Source: Streptomyces sp. NBC_01669 (GTDB taxonomy: Bacteria > Actinomycetota > Actinomycetes > Streptomycetales > Streptomycetaceae). From it: a stretch of DNA of 64,000 nucleotides. The notes beneath the pieces are model-generated. The model made no database searches and had not been told where the DNA came from. It worked only from the letters and a program-made list of their open reading frames with translations. Positions 35,028-43,810 of this stretch are shown one piece after another. Position 1 is the first letter of the stretch. Every line of letters begins with the position of its first letter. Position numbers and translations under genes: made by a program. Location of the stretch: assembly GCF_026339735.1 (NCBI RefSeq), contig NZ_JAPEQG010000001.1:62001-126000 (forward strand), in the 5' to 3' direction.

Positions 35028-35795
35028 GTGTCTGGTCCCATCGTCCTCATCACGGGCGCGCTCACCGGTATCGGCCGTGCCACCGCCGTCGCTTACGCAC
35101 GTCAAGGCGCGAACCTTGTGGTCTCCGGCCGCCACGAGGACGTGGGCGAGCAGTTTGCCGGGGAGCTGGCCGGCCTCGGCGCCCCGGCGGAGTTCGTGCG
35201 TGCCGACGTCCGTTTCGACGCCGATGTGAAGGACCTCGTCAACCGTGCGGTCGCGCGGTTCGGGCGGATCGATGTCGCTGTCAACAACGCCGGCACCGAG
35301 GGAACACCCGGCCCTGTCACCGAGGTGACCGACGAGAGTTACCAGGCCACCTTCGATACCAACGTCAAGGGAACGCTGCTGTGCCTGAAGCACGAGTTCC
35401 GGGTCATGAGGGAACAGGGCGGCGGCAGCATCGTCAACGTCAGCTCCACCTTTGGCGTGATGGGTTATCCCGGGGCGGCCTTGTACGTCGGGAGCAAGCA
35501 CGCCGTCGTCGGCATCACCAAGGCGGCCGCACTCGAAGGCGCCGCTCACGGTATCCGGGTCAATGCGGTCGCGCCCGGCTACACCCGGACCGCTATGTAC
35601 GAGCGGTTCACCGGCGACGACACGGCGCGTGACGCGGTCGATTCGGTGCTGCCCATGCACCGGGCAGGCACCCCGGAGGAGATCGCCGAGGCCGTCCAGT
35701 TCCTGGGTTCGGACAAGGCGAGCTACGTCACCGGGCACATCTTCCTGGTCGACGGCGGTCTCATGGCGGGCGGGCCCCTGTTCCCGAGCTCGTGA
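35028..35795 (+). CDS. SDR-family NAD(P)-dependent oxidoreductase
   Basis: 255 residues from the GTG at 35028. Classical SDR motifs: VLITGALTGIGRATAVAYAR (cofactor loop), VNNAG in DVAVNNAGTEG, the catalytic Ser in IVNVSSTFG, YxxxK in ALYVGSKHAV (YVGSK) and IRVNAVAPGYTRT. The C-terminal YVTGHIFLVDGG is typical. A GRH at the end of strand 2 favours NADP. It sits 156 bp before the site where a TnpB element entered the next gene's leader, so the two redox genes were once close neighbours on one strand. Confidence 0.88.
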   Translation: MSGPIVLITGALTGIGRATAVAYARQGANLVVSGRHEDVGEQFAGELAGLGAPAEFVRADVRFDADVKDLVNRAVARFGRIDVAVNNAGTEGTPGPVTEVTDESYQATFDTNVKGTLLCLKHEFRVMREQGGGSIVNVSSTFGVMGYPGAALYVGSKHAVVGITKAAALEGAAHGIRVNAVAPGYTRTAMYERFTGDDTARDAVDSVLPMHRAGTPEEIAEAVQFLGSDKASYVTGHIFLVDGGLMAGGPLFPSS

Positions 35796-35951
35796 ACCCG
35801 AGGCCGGTCACGGCGTGCGTGCGGCCATAAGGGGCACGGATGGCCGCTGTTGGTGACTCCTACGGCCAAGGTATGACGGCCGTGCGCGCACCGCGCGGTT
35901 ACATGAGTCGGGGATGCGGCCCCGTCAGCCCCGATCACGCGCGAGGAAGCA

Positions 35952-36100
35952 TTGACGCTCTCCCTCCTGAAGGAGGGAGATTCTTACGGCTCGCGCCGTG
36001 AGACTTCCTGTTTCATCGCCGACTGCCCGCCCGGAGTTCTCCGTTGAGGTCTTACACCGGCTCCACAGGCCGACACCGCCCGTCCGGCGGCCAGCAGGTT
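35952..36100 (-). ncRNA. Predicted omega RNA of TnpB copy 2
   Basis: The same right-end scaffold as in copy 1 (hairpin at 35959-35979). The guide would be read on the minus strand from 35951 downward and begins TGCTTCCTCGCGCG. With the TCAT flank on the other side this reconstructs the empty insertion site. Confidence 0.5.
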
Positions 36101-37186
36101 GCGTGCGGCGTTCACGTCCCGGTCGTGGGTCGTGCCGCAGGCGCACGTCCAGGTGCGGACGTGCAGCGGCATCTTGTCCTGCAAGGTGCCGCAGACGGAG
36201 CACAGCTTGGAGGAGGGGAAGAAGCGGTCGACCGCGATCACTTCCCGCCCGTGCCACTGGGCTTTGTACTCCAGCAGGCTGCGGAACTCGGCCCATGCCG
36301 CGTCGCTGATGGCGCGGGCCACGCTCCGGTTCCTGACCATGTTTCGCACGGTCAGGTCCTCGATCACGATCGTTTGGTTCTCACGAACGAGCCGAGTGGT
36401 CAGCTTGTGCAGGCCGTCACGGCGCCGGTCGGCGATCCGGGCGTGGATCTTCGCGACCTTCAGCCGGGCCTTCCTGCGGTTGGCGCCGTCACCCCTGGCC
36501 TTGCGCGCAAGGGTGCGTTGGGCCTTCGCGAGCCGGGCACGGTCCGTGCGCTCATGCCTCGGGTTAGCGATCTTCTCACCGGTGGAGAGCGTCAGGAGGT
36601 GGTTCAGACCGACATCGACACCGACCGCCGCATCCGTGGCGGGGAGCGGCTTGACGGTGGGGTCGTCGCACAGCATGGAGACGAACCAGCGACCGGCGCT
36701 GTCCTGGGAGACCGTCACAGTGGACGGCTTCGCCCCCTTTGGGAGCGGGCGCGACCACACGATGGCCAGCGGCTCGGCCATCTTCGCCAGAGTCAGCCTG
36801 CGCTCCCGGAAGCGGAAACCGCTGGTGGTGTACTCGGCGGACTTGCGGGACTTCTTGCGGGACTTGAAGCGCGGGTACTTGGCCCGCTTGCTGAAGAAGT
36901 TGGTGAACGCGCTCTGCAAGTGCCGCAGCGTCTGCTGCAACGGCACCGACGACACGTCGTTGAGGAAGGCCAGTTCCTCAGTTTTCTTCCACGCCGTCAG
37001 CAGGGCCGAGGTCTGGCTGTAGTTGACCCGCTCCTGCCGCGTCCACGCCTCCGTGCGGGCCGCAAGCGCCAGGTTGTAGACCTTCCGCACGCATCCGAAC
37101 GTGCGCGACAGCTCAGCTGCCTGCGCATCCGTCGGATAGAAGCGGTACTTGAACGCCCGCTTCACGTGGTTCGTGGTCACGCTCAC
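35984..37186 (-). CDS. tnpB: RNA-guided endonuclease TnpB (IS200/IS605 family), copy 2
   Basis: 400 residues, differing from copy 1 only by Glu for Gln in WTRQERVN. RuvC residues (GVDVGLNHLL, VIEDLTV, HDRDVNAARN) and the zinc finger are intact. The gene runs opposite to the flanking SDR and FAD-oxidoreductase genes. The synonymous bias of the differences suggests that the protein has been under selection or that the copies are very recent. Confidence 0.92.
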   Translation of the reverse strand: MSVTTNHVKRAFKYRFYPTDAQAAELSRTFGCVRKVYNLALAARTEAWTRQERVNYSQTSALLTAWKKTEELAFLNDVSSVPLQQTLRHLQSAFTNFFSKRAKYPRFKSRKKSRKSAEYTTSGFRFRERRLTLAKMAEPLAIVWSRPLPKGAKPSTVTVSQDSAGRWFVSMLCDDPTVKPLPATDAAVGVDVGLNHLLTLSTGEKIANPRHERTDRARLAKAQRTLARKARGDGANRRKARLKVAKIHARIADRRRDGLHKLTTRLVRENQTIVIEDLTVRNMVRNRSVARAISDAAWAEFRSLLEYKAQWHGREVIAVDRFFPSSKLCSVCGTLQDKMPLHVRTWTCACGTTHDRDVNAARNLLAAGRAVSACGAGVRPQRRTPGGQSAMKQEVSRREP

Positions 37187-37320
37187 AAATTAATGCGACC
37201 GCATGTAAAGATCAAACCTGCGGGTCAGAGCACTGTGATCCGCCCTGGCGGCGAATCGCAGCCCTTGCCCTGCTCCGCAGGAGTCCGTTTCCTCTCCGCC
37301 CCGAAGGGCGGAGTATCCAC

Positions 37321-37334
37321 GGAGGAATCAGATG
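37321..37334 (+). promoter_or_regulatory. Element-derived ribosome-binding site at a host gene start
   Basis: GGAGGA (37321-37326), five bases before the ATG at 37332, lies inside the left end of TnpB copy 2. It replaces GAGGA at 35943-35947, now 1.4 kb upstream. The same GGAGGA is in copy 1 at 30252-30257, there followed by a 19-codon frame with no evident function. Confidence 0.75.
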
Positions 37335-38789
37335 AGCGATGTACGCGAGAACCAGGAGAGCAGCGCCTACGACGTGGTCGTGCTGGGCGCCGGGCCGGTC
37401 GGCCAGAACGTCGCCGACCGCGCCCGCGCCGCCGGCCTCACCGTGGCCGTCGTGGAGCGTGAACTGGTCGGCGGCGAGTGCTCCTACTGGGCCTGCGTCC
37501 CCAGCAAGGCCCTGCTGCGGCCGGTCATCGCGGTCGCCGACGCCCGCCGGGTGGACGGCGCCCGGCAGGCCGTCACCGGCCAGCTCGACACCGAACGGGT
37601 CTTCGCCCGCCGCGACCGCTACGTCACCGACTGGGACGACACCGGACAGGCCGAGGCGGTCAAGTCCAGCGGCGCCGACCTCTTCCGCGGCCACGGCCGG
37701 ATCGACGGCCCCCGCCGCGTCACGGTCACCAGGGACGACGGCGCACGCCTCACCCTCACCGCACGCCACGCGGTGGCCATCGCTACCGGCAGCAGGCCGG
37801 CGCTGCCCGACATCCCCGGCATCCAGGAGGCCCGGCCCTGGACGAACCGGCACGGCACCGATTCCAGCACCGTGCCCGGCCGGCTCGTCATCGTCGGGGG
37901 CGGCGGAGTCGGCGTCGAGATGGCCACCCTCTGGCAGGGTCTCGGCTCCCAGGTCACCCTGCTCGCCCGCCGCCGCCTGATCCCGCGCATGGAACCCTTC
38001 GCGGGCGAGCTCGTCGCACGCAGTCTCACTGAGGCGGGCGCGGACGTGCGGATCGGCACCCAGGTGACCGCCGTGCGCCGCCCAGACCCCACCGGGCCCG
38101 TCACTCTCACCCTCGACGACGGCAGCGACCTGCAGGCCGACGAGGTCATGTTCGCCACCGGCCGCACCCCCGGCACCGACGACATCGGCCTGGACACGGT
38201 CGGCCTCACCCCAGGCACGTGGCTGGAGGCGGACACCACCTGCCTGGCCCGCGGGGTCGACGGCGCATGGCTGTACGCCGTCGGCGACGTCAACCACCGG
38301 ACTCTGCTCACCCACCAGGGCAAGTACCAAGGGCGGACCGCCGGCGACGCCATCGCCGCCCGCGCCGCAGACCTCCCCGTGGACGACGGCCCGTGGGGAG
38401 ACCACGCCACCACCGCCGACCAGCACGCCGTGCCCCAGGTCTTCTTCACCGACCCCGAGGCGGCCGCCGTGGGCCTGACCGCCGAGCAGGCGGCCCAGGC
38501 CGGCCGCCGCATCAAGACCGTCGACCTCGACTTCAACGCTGCCCAGGGCGCCAACCTCTACGCCGACAACTACCGTGGCCACGCGCGGATGGTGGTCGAC
38601 CTAGACCGGGAAGTCCTGCTCGGGGTGACCTTCGTTGGCCCCGGAGTCAGCGAGCTGCTGCACTCGGCGACCGTCGCGGTCGCCGGCGAGGTCCCGCTCA
38701 AGCGGCTCAGGCACGCGGTCGCCTGCTTCCCGACCGTCAGCGAGATCTGGCTCTTCCTCCTCGCCGCCTACCACCGCGACCGCACCTGA
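37332..38789 (+). CDS. FAD/NAD(P) disulfide oxidoreductase (mercuric/lipoamide reductase-like)
   Basis: 485 residues of the pyridine nucleotide-disulfide family. FAD-binding VVVLGAGPVGQNVADRARAA, redox-active pair in GGECSYWACVPSKALLRP, second dinucleotide site RLVIVGGGGVGVEMATLW, and FAD/C-terminal motif LYAVGDVNHRTLLTHQGKYQ. The dimerisation domain runs from about 380 (VPQVFFTDPEAAAVGLTAEQ). The C-terminal His-Glu pair of true disulfide reductases is not evident, so the substrate is open. The start is set by the element-derived GGAGGA five bases upstream. Confidence 0.87.
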   Translation: MSDVRENQESSAYDVVVLGAGPVGQNVADRARAAGLTVAVVERELVGGECSYWACVPSKALLRPVIAVADARRVDGARQAVTGQLDTERVFARRDRYVTDWDDTGQAEAVKSSGADLFRGHGRIDGPRRVTVTRDDGARLTLTARHAVAIATGSRPALPDIPGIQEARPWTNRHGTDSSTVPGRLVIVGGGGVGVEMATLWQGLGSQVTLLARRRLIPRMEPFAGELVARSLTEAGADVRIGTQVTAVRRPDPTGPVTLTLDDGSDLQADEVMFATGRTPGTDDIGLDTVGLTPGTWLEADTTCLARGVDGAWLYAVGDVNHRTLLTHQGKYQGRTAGDAIAARAADLPVDDGPWGDHATTADQHAVPQVFFTDPEAAAVGLTAEQAAQAGRRIKTVDLDFNAAQGANLYADNYRGHARMVVDLDREVLLGVTFVGPGVSELLHSATVAVAGEVPLKRLRHAVACFPTVSEIWLFLLAAYHRDRT

Positions 38790-38966
38790 GATCCGCCTCT
38801 CGACGCTGGATTCCGTCTGGTTTGGCAATGGGGCGGAAGGTTCCCAACCGCGCGGAGCTTCCACACATTTCAGGCTGTGCACGTTGCCGATGAATACGGC
38901 AAATTAGGCAAAATACCCATCGTGAATCAACATCAAACGCCCACTTGGAAGGCGCCCGCTGTTTGC

Positions 38967-40313
38967 TCAGAACAGCGCCAGGCCCTCACTGCTGGTGTCC
39001 GCGATGACTGGCCGGAACCGGGTGGGGAGGCCGTCCAGGCGGTCGGGTCCGGCCTCAGCCGCCACGGCAGGGGCGGTCTCGGCCAGCCAGGTGCCAAACC
39101 TCTCGGCGGCTTCGCGGTAGGGGACTTGCGCCAGGACACGGTGCTCGCCGGAGGGACACAAGTCGACGGCGACAGTGAGCAGGCAGGAACCGGGCGCATT
39201 GTGACTGCCGGTCCAGGACACGCGCAGCGCGCCGCAGGGTTTGCGTGCGCGGGAGCCGCGGGGGTCGCGGTGGGTCGGGCGCAGTGACCGGCAGGCTATG
39301 TGGGCGGTCCATGCAGCGAGGTGTGGCAGTGGGAGGGTGGTGCGGGTGCGGCAGCCGGGGCAGCGGTGCCAGTGGTGGAGCCAGTCGGCCGCGTGGGTGT
39401 GGAAGAGGCGTGTGTAGTGGTTGGCCACGCGGATGTCGTTGCTGTACAGGTGGTCGGGGCGTTCTTGTGTGTTGCAGGAGTGGCAGACGGGGGCGCGGAC
39501 GTAGCCGTGTTCGTGGCAGTGGTCGAGTACGGCGGCGGGTGCGGTGCGACAGATGGCGCAAGTCCACTCAGCCACCTTGCGGGAGGTGCCGGGTTTCCTG
39601 CTGAGTACCGAGTACAAGTGGCCTTGCAGTTCCTCGTTGTACGGGCGCAGTGGGGTGGTTGGGCAGTGGGGGCTCGTCGTCTGCCGACCGTCGGCGGCTC
39701 GGGCCTGCCGGTGGTGGGAGGGCGACTCGGTGACGGTTGCGCTTTTCTGGCGGGTCCGTGCGGCTTGCAGCCACTGCGTTTCGGTGTGCTCGGCCGCATC
39801 CAGCAGTCTGACCACGGCGCGCGGCAGCCACCATGTCCGCGCCGTGTGGCCGCGGGATTGTTCCACGAGTATCCGCCGCCAGTCGATTCCCGCCAGATGG
39901 TGCGGCCGGCCGCCTTCAGGCTGTGCTGCCCGCTCGGGGTCGCCCAACTCCTGCAGTTCCCGGGTGATGCGCTGGCGCCATCGCAGCGGCGTCTTCTCGT
40001 TCTGCTTCTGCGCGCTACGGAACGGACCGATGCGGACCAGGTCCTGACGGTCCATCTCAACCGCGTTCAGTTCCGCTGCCGCCCGGCGCACCTCAATCTC
40101 CGGAACACTCCACTGGCCGCCGCTTGCCTTCACCGTCGCCACCACACGGCCGCCGAGCAGGACGTACCCCGCCCTGGCATTGGCAGGAGAGCAGGTGAAC
40201 GCCGCAGAAGCCGCCGGCACAGCACTGTCGGTCGTCAAGCCGGCCCACAGAGCGTCCGCGGCGCCCAGAGTGATCAGGCCGCCCCTACGGCCCGGGATGA
40301 AACGCTCTGACAT
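38967..40313 (-). CDS. Endonuclease VII-like HNH protein
   Basis: 448 residues from the ATG at 40313 (a GTG at 40319 adds two). The middle of the protein carries a recombination-endonuclease-VII fold: CAICRTAP, then AVLDHCHEHGYVRAPVCHSC with NTQE, giving the zinc cysteines (CxxC...CxxC) and the catalytic DHCH. The N-terminal 200 residues are basic with a possible DNA-binding role (VPEIEVRRAAAELNAVEMDR; RWRQRITRELQELG). A second CPGC motif follows. In phage such nucleases resolve branched DNA; here the gene is divergent from a SUKH-like gene. Confidence 0.78.
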   Translation of the reverse strand: MSERFIPGRRGGLITLGAADALWAGLTTDSAVPAASAAFTCSPANARAGYVLLGGRVVATVKASGGQWSVPEIEVRRAAAELNAVEMDRQDLVRIGPFRSAQKQNEKTPLRWRQRITRELQELGDPERAAQPEGGRPHHLAGIDWRRILVEQSRGHTARTWWLPRAVVRLLDAAEHTETQWLQAARTRQKSATVTESPSHHRQARAADGRQTTSPHCPTTPLRPYNEELQGHLYSVLSRKPGTSRKVAEWTCAICRTAPAAVLDHCHEHGYVRAPVCHSCNTQERPDHLYSNDIRVANHYTRLFHTHAADWLHHWHRCPGCRTRTTLPLPHLAAWTAHIACRSLRPTHRDPRGSRARKPCGALRVSWTGSHNAPGSCLLTVAVDLCPSGEHRVLAQVPYREAAERFGTWLAETAPAVAAEAGPDRLDGLPTRFRPVIADTSSEGLALF

Positions 40314-40353
40314 ACCCACAGGCTAACGGCCGGCACCGACATACTGATAGTCG

Positions 40354-41064
40354 GTGATCGACACGCTGCTGGAGCAGACGGCGGTGACGTACTCGGTCTC
40401 CAGGTCGGTGACGACGCCGGCCTGCCGCCGAGGACCGAGCCGGTCACACACCATCGAGGACTTCTTGACCGACTACCTGCTTGCCGTCATGGCGATGCTC
40501 GGCCCGGCCCAGAACCGCTTTGCGGACCCCGCTGCTTGGGACCGTCTCCACGCGGACCTCGGCATACAACTGCCGCCCGACTACCGGGTCCTGGTTGACG
40601 CCTACGCCCCGATCCGACTCAATAGCCACCTGTACCTCCATCATCCGGCGACTACGCGATGGAACTTGGGCCAGGAGATCCGAGAAAGCATCCAAGCATG
40701 GTCCGAGGTGCCGTGGGATGAGCTCGATCTCGACGCGGACGAGGACCCGCGCCAGCTCTTCGGACTCGACGAGTTGAGCTTCGGCACCCGCAACGGACTG
40801 TGGCCGATCGCGAGCACCGACCGAGGAGAGACAATCTTCCTCATCGCTGCCACCAGTGTCCCCAGGCTCTTGGTGAGCTACGACGAAACCTGGGCAGAGC
40901 ACCGCATGAGCTTCGCCGAATGGCTCTACCGCTATCTCATCGGCGAAGACATGACCGGTCCCAACAGCGCAGCCTTCTACCCAGGCCCCGTGCAAATGCG
41001 ACACCTGCCGATGTCCGCCGACGAACGCCCCGAGCCTTGGTACGGCCCAGACCGCGGCATGTGA
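40354..41064 (+). CDS. SMI1/KNR4 (SUKH) family protein
   Basis: 236 residues from a GTG at 40354; a shorter start near 40489 is also possible. SUKH features: DPAAWDRLHADLGIQLPPDY, RVLVDAYAPIRLNSHLYLHH, LWPIASTDRGETIFLIAA and MSFAEWLYRYLIGED. Many SUKH proteins are immunity proteins against nuclease toxins. The gene is divergent, 40 bp from the HNH nuclease start, so a nuclease/immunity relation is conceivable but not shown. The first 40 residues are poorly conserved in character. Confidence 0.75.
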   Translation: MIDTLLEQTAVTYSVSRSVTTPACRRGPSRSHTIEDFLTDYLLAVMAMLGPAQNRFADPAAWDRLHADLGIQLPPDYRVLVDAYAPIRLNSHLYLHHPATTRWNLGQEIRESIQAWSEVPWDELDLDADEDPRQLFGLDELSFGTRNGLWPIASTDRGETIFLIAATSVPRLLVSYDETWAEHRMSFAEWLYRYLIGEDMTGPNSAAFYPGPVQMRHLPMSADERPEPWYGPDRGM

Positions 41065-41193
41065 GAAGCCAACCGCGCTGGCAGGAGCGGCGACCCAAAC
41101 GAGATGACCTCTAACAAAGGCGGTCGGCCGTCGTTACCGACGGGCCACTTTGGCAGCTGGTCACCCGGTCATCACTGGCTCCTGCCAGCCGTC

Positions 41194-42447
41194 TCAGCTT
41201 GCGGTGAAGGTGAATGCCTGGTCGGAGGTTCCGGTGCAGGAAATCTGCACCGCCTCGGCGCCATCGGCGACCGGGGGGAGGAACCCGATGCACAGGCCGC
41301 TGTGGAGTGGCCGGATCCGGAAGCCGCCAGCGGATGCCTCCAGGCGGAACTTCTGGCTGTCGCTGTCCGCGCAGTCCCTCGGGGCGAGCAGGGCGCCGGA
41401 AGAGGCGCCGTCAACGGCGAGGCACCCGAGGCCCTTGCCTGGGTCGGGGTTGTACCACTGGATGCGGTAGGTCTGCCCGCCCAGCTTCTCGAGTGTGACG
41501 CGGGGCAGGGGGGAGTCGGCGCAGGAGTGCTGGACGGCGATCTCGCGGTCGGTGCGCCCGTTGCGTTCGCGGCCCTCGGTCAGGCACCGCGAGGGGGCAG
41601 AGGCGGGATGGATGCTGGTCAACCCTGCGGCCGGCATCTGGACGGAGACAACCGTCCGCGTGGGAGTGGGGTCGGAGCTGGGGATCGCTTCTTCCTGCTC
41701 GACCGGCGAGGCGGCAGGCTCGGCGGTGGCCGAACGGCTGACGGTGGGCGAGGAACTGGGCTGCTTCGACTCCGCATCTGTGCTGGGCGTGGTACTCGAG
41801 AAAGGGGCGCTGGTAGGCGCGCTGTCCGCGCGGTTGCCGTCGGAGCCGTTGTCGTGCGGCCAGAACGACAGCGCCAGTATTCCGGCAACGGTGAGGGCGG
41901 CGATCGCGACCTGAGGGGTGTGTCGTCGCCAGTTCGCCTGAGCGCGCGGGGGTCTGGCACTGTCGCCGGCCGGATGCGAGTTTGCTCCGTCTGCCGGGCC
42001 GGAGTCCGGTTCACCGGCGGGGCCGGTGTCCGGGGCCTGCTCCTCGTCAAAGGCTTCCTCGTCGACGGTGTCCTTGGGATCCTGCGGTGTCTCCTGGGGA
42101 GTGTCCTCGCCTGCTCGGGCGGCAGTGGTCTGCGGAGCGTCCTCGGGAACGGGCGGTGGTGTCGCGGTGTCGGATATGGACAGGCGTCGGCGGGCCTCGA
42201 GCCAGGCGGACACCGTGTCGTCGTCGCCGCCACAGGCTCGTACGTAGGCGGCCAGGAGTTCCTCACGGGGCAGTTCGTCGCGGCCGAGGGCGGCGGAGAT
42301 CGTCGCGCGGGGCAGGACGTCGCCGGCGTCGGTGGCGTTGCGCTCCAGCTGCCGGTAGCTCAGGTCCGTCCAGCGGCGTAACTGCCGCATCAGTTCGATG
42401 AACTCCGCAGAGCTGTGCGCCGCTGCCGGGTCCGGCCCCCGTCCCAT
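41194..42447 (-). CDS. HTH membrane protein with ricin-like lectin domain
   Basis: 417 residues from the ATG at 42447 (GGGAG upstream). The N-terminal HTH_31-type region (EFIELMRQLRRWTDLSYRQL; RATISAALGRDELPREELLA) is followed by a long acidic Pro/Asp/Glu linker, one TM helix (QVAIAALTVAGILALSF, about residue 180) and an extracellular Ser/Thr/Pro stalk. The last 140 residues have paired Cys and QW-like repeats (YRIQWYNPDPGKGLGCLAVD; FRIRPLHSGLCIGFLPP). Such HTH-TM-lectin proteins are common in Streptomyces. A signal-transducing role is a guess. Confidence 0.8.
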   Translation of the reverse strand: MGRGPDPAAAHSSAEFIELMRQLRRWTDLSYRQLERNATDAGDVLPRATISAALGRDELPREELLAAYVRACGGDDDTVSAWLEARRRLSISDTATPPPVPEDAPQTTAARAGEDTPQETPQDPKDTVDEEAFDEEQAPDTGPAGEPDSGPADGANSHPAGDSARPPRAQANWRRHTPQVAIAALTVAGILALSFWPHDNGSDGNRADSAPTSAPFSSTTPSTDAESKQPSSSPTVSRSATAEPAASPVEQEEAIPSSDPTPTRTVVSVQMPAAGLTSIHPASAPSRCLTEGRERNGRTDREIAVQHSCADSPLPRVTLEKLGGQTYRIQWYNPDPGKGLGCLAVDGASSGALLAPRDCADSDSQKFRLEASAGGFRIRPLHSGLCIGFLPPVADGAEAVQISCTGTSDQAFTFTAS

Positions 42448-42590
42448 CACCACTCCCTTGTCTCGTGAGTACCAAGGGAGCTTAGAGGCCATTGATCTGT
42501 GCATGAGTACTGTTCTCCACCGTGTGGCCGAGTTCGAATACTCGGTGCCAGGATCTGCCTGAGGGCGTGTCATCTGCGCCGCGTGTCCGT

Positions 42591-43547
42591 TTACGGGTGT
42601 ATGTGGCGGTAGGCGACGACTTTGCCGCGGTCGGGCAGAGGGGCGATGGTGACGGTGCTGCCGGGCCGAGGGGCGTGGATGACCTTGCCGTTGCCGATGT
42701 ACAGCCCCACATGGCCGCCGCCGTAGGACAGGACGAGGTCACCGGGCACCAAGCGCGCCCGGCTCGTGGCGGTCCCGGCGTGGATCTGGCCCCAAGTGGT
42801 GCGCGGCAGCTTCACCCCAGCCGCTTGCCAGGCCCGCATCACCAGGCCGGAGCAGTCGAAGCCGCGCGGTCCGGTACCGCCCCAGATGTAGGGCTTACCC
42901 AGCTGTGCTCGGGCGTAGGTGATGACGGCGTTCGGCGCGGACTTCACCCGGGACTTCACAGCGGGCTTCTGCGTGGTCGTCGGCGGGGTGGCCGTCGACT
43001 GCCGTGCGGCGTCCGGGGAACCCGGTATGCCGGCGACGCGCAGCTGGTTGCCGGCGTAGATCAGCGTCGACGATCCCAGGCCGTTGAGCCGCTGCAGGGC
43101 CTTGATGGTCGTGCCGTGCGTGCGGGCCAGTGCCCAGAGCGTGTCACCGGGCCGCACAGTGACCTTCCTGACGCCTGCGGGCTTGGCCTCGGCGGTGCCC
43201 GGCCCGGCGGGCTTCTGGGTCGGGCCGGACGTCGGTACCTTGGGCGCGGGCTCGGGCGTGGCCGGTGATTTTGGCTGGAGGGTGACCGCCGGCCGGTCGG
43301 CCGAGGGCGCTCCCGACGGGCCGTGCACGCCCAGCAGCGCACCTCCCAGCAACGAAAGCACGAACGCCGCGACCAGACCCACCACGACCCACCGCCAATC
43401 CCCGCTCCGAGTACGGCCGTTGCCCGCACTGTGGCTGCGCGGTCTGCGGTGAGATGCCGGCGCCGACCGCGACGCCTTATGTGGCTGGTGCTCCTTCGTC
43501 TTCTCCGGCGTCTGCCGCAGGGGCTTGAGCAAGGTCTGCTGTGCCAT
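42591..43547 (-). CDS. LysM and NlpC/P60 peptidoglycan hydrolase
   Basis: 318 residues. A basic cytoplasmic start, one TM helix (WVVVGLVAAFVLSLLGGALL, about 52-72) and a Pro-rich stalk precede LysM (VTVRPGDTLWALARTHGTTI) and a C-terminal NlpC/P60 domain with Cys in RGFDCSGLVMRAWQAAG, His in GGHVGLYIGNGKVIH and a third polar residue His. It should cleave peptide cross-links outside the cell; such enzymes often accompany conjugation genes. ATG at 43547 with a perfect AAGGAGG. A CGGGAC-type palindrome lies 86 bp upstream. Confidence 0.88.
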   Translation of the reverse strand: MAQQTLLKPLRQTPEKTKEHQPHKASRSAPASHRRPRSHSAGNGRTRSGDWRWVVVGLVAAFVLSLLGGALLGVHGPSGAPSADRPAVTLQPKSPATPEPAPKVPTSGPTQKPAGPGTAEAKPAGVRKVTVRPGDTLWALARTHGTTIKALQRLNGLGSSTLIYAGNQLRVAGIPGSPDAARQSTATPPTTTQKPAVKSRVKSAPNAVITYARAQLGKPYIWGGTGPRGFDCSGLVMRAWQAAGVKLPRTTWGQIHAGTATSRARLVPGDLVLSYGGGHVGLYIGNGKVIHAPRPGSTVTIAPLPDRGKVVAYRHIHP

Positions 43548-43632
43548 CACAACCTCCTTCGAAGGGCCGGGATTTCGCGGCCTGGAAGGAGGCTGTTCCG
43601 CTGTGTCGGTGTCCCGCTAGATCTTCGGGCGT

Positions 43633-43647
43633 CCGGGACAGTCCCGG
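43633..43647. promoter_or_regulatory. Palindrome CCGGGACAGTCCCGG upstream of the NlpC/P60 gene
   Basis: A perfect 7-1-7 palindrome 86 bp upstream of the start at 43547. The core CGGGACNGTCCCG occurs again at 46729-46741 upstream of the secreted protein at 46967. A shared regulator is plausible. Confidence 0.45.
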
Positions 43648-43810
43648 CCTGTCCACACCCCGCGGCACTTTGGTGAATGGGCTGATGAGGATCTCTGAAA
43701 AGGGCCAGTGCTGCTCTTCGTCCCCCAGGCGGTTGTTGCAGGGCTGCCTGCCCCACGGCGGTCCAGCACAGCGCAGTCTCAGGGTTCTGGCATGCCTTTC
43801 TCTGATGCTG

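Larger units (their letters stand above)
35952..37331 (-). mobile_element. TnpB-only IS200/IS605-type element, copy 2
   Basis: Same boundaries as copy 1 (offset 7069), with four base differences noticed, three of them silent in tnpB. Both terminal hairpins are intact. The left end touches ATGA (37332-37335), the first four bases of the oxidoreductase gene, and the right end is preceded by GAGGAAGCA, the apparent original ribosome-binding site of that gene. Confidence 0.87.

Noticed and set aside
35796-35951. Independent small gene between the SDR and the TnpB element
   Set aside because: No frame with start and coding bias; best explained as the former SDR-oxidoreductase spacer.
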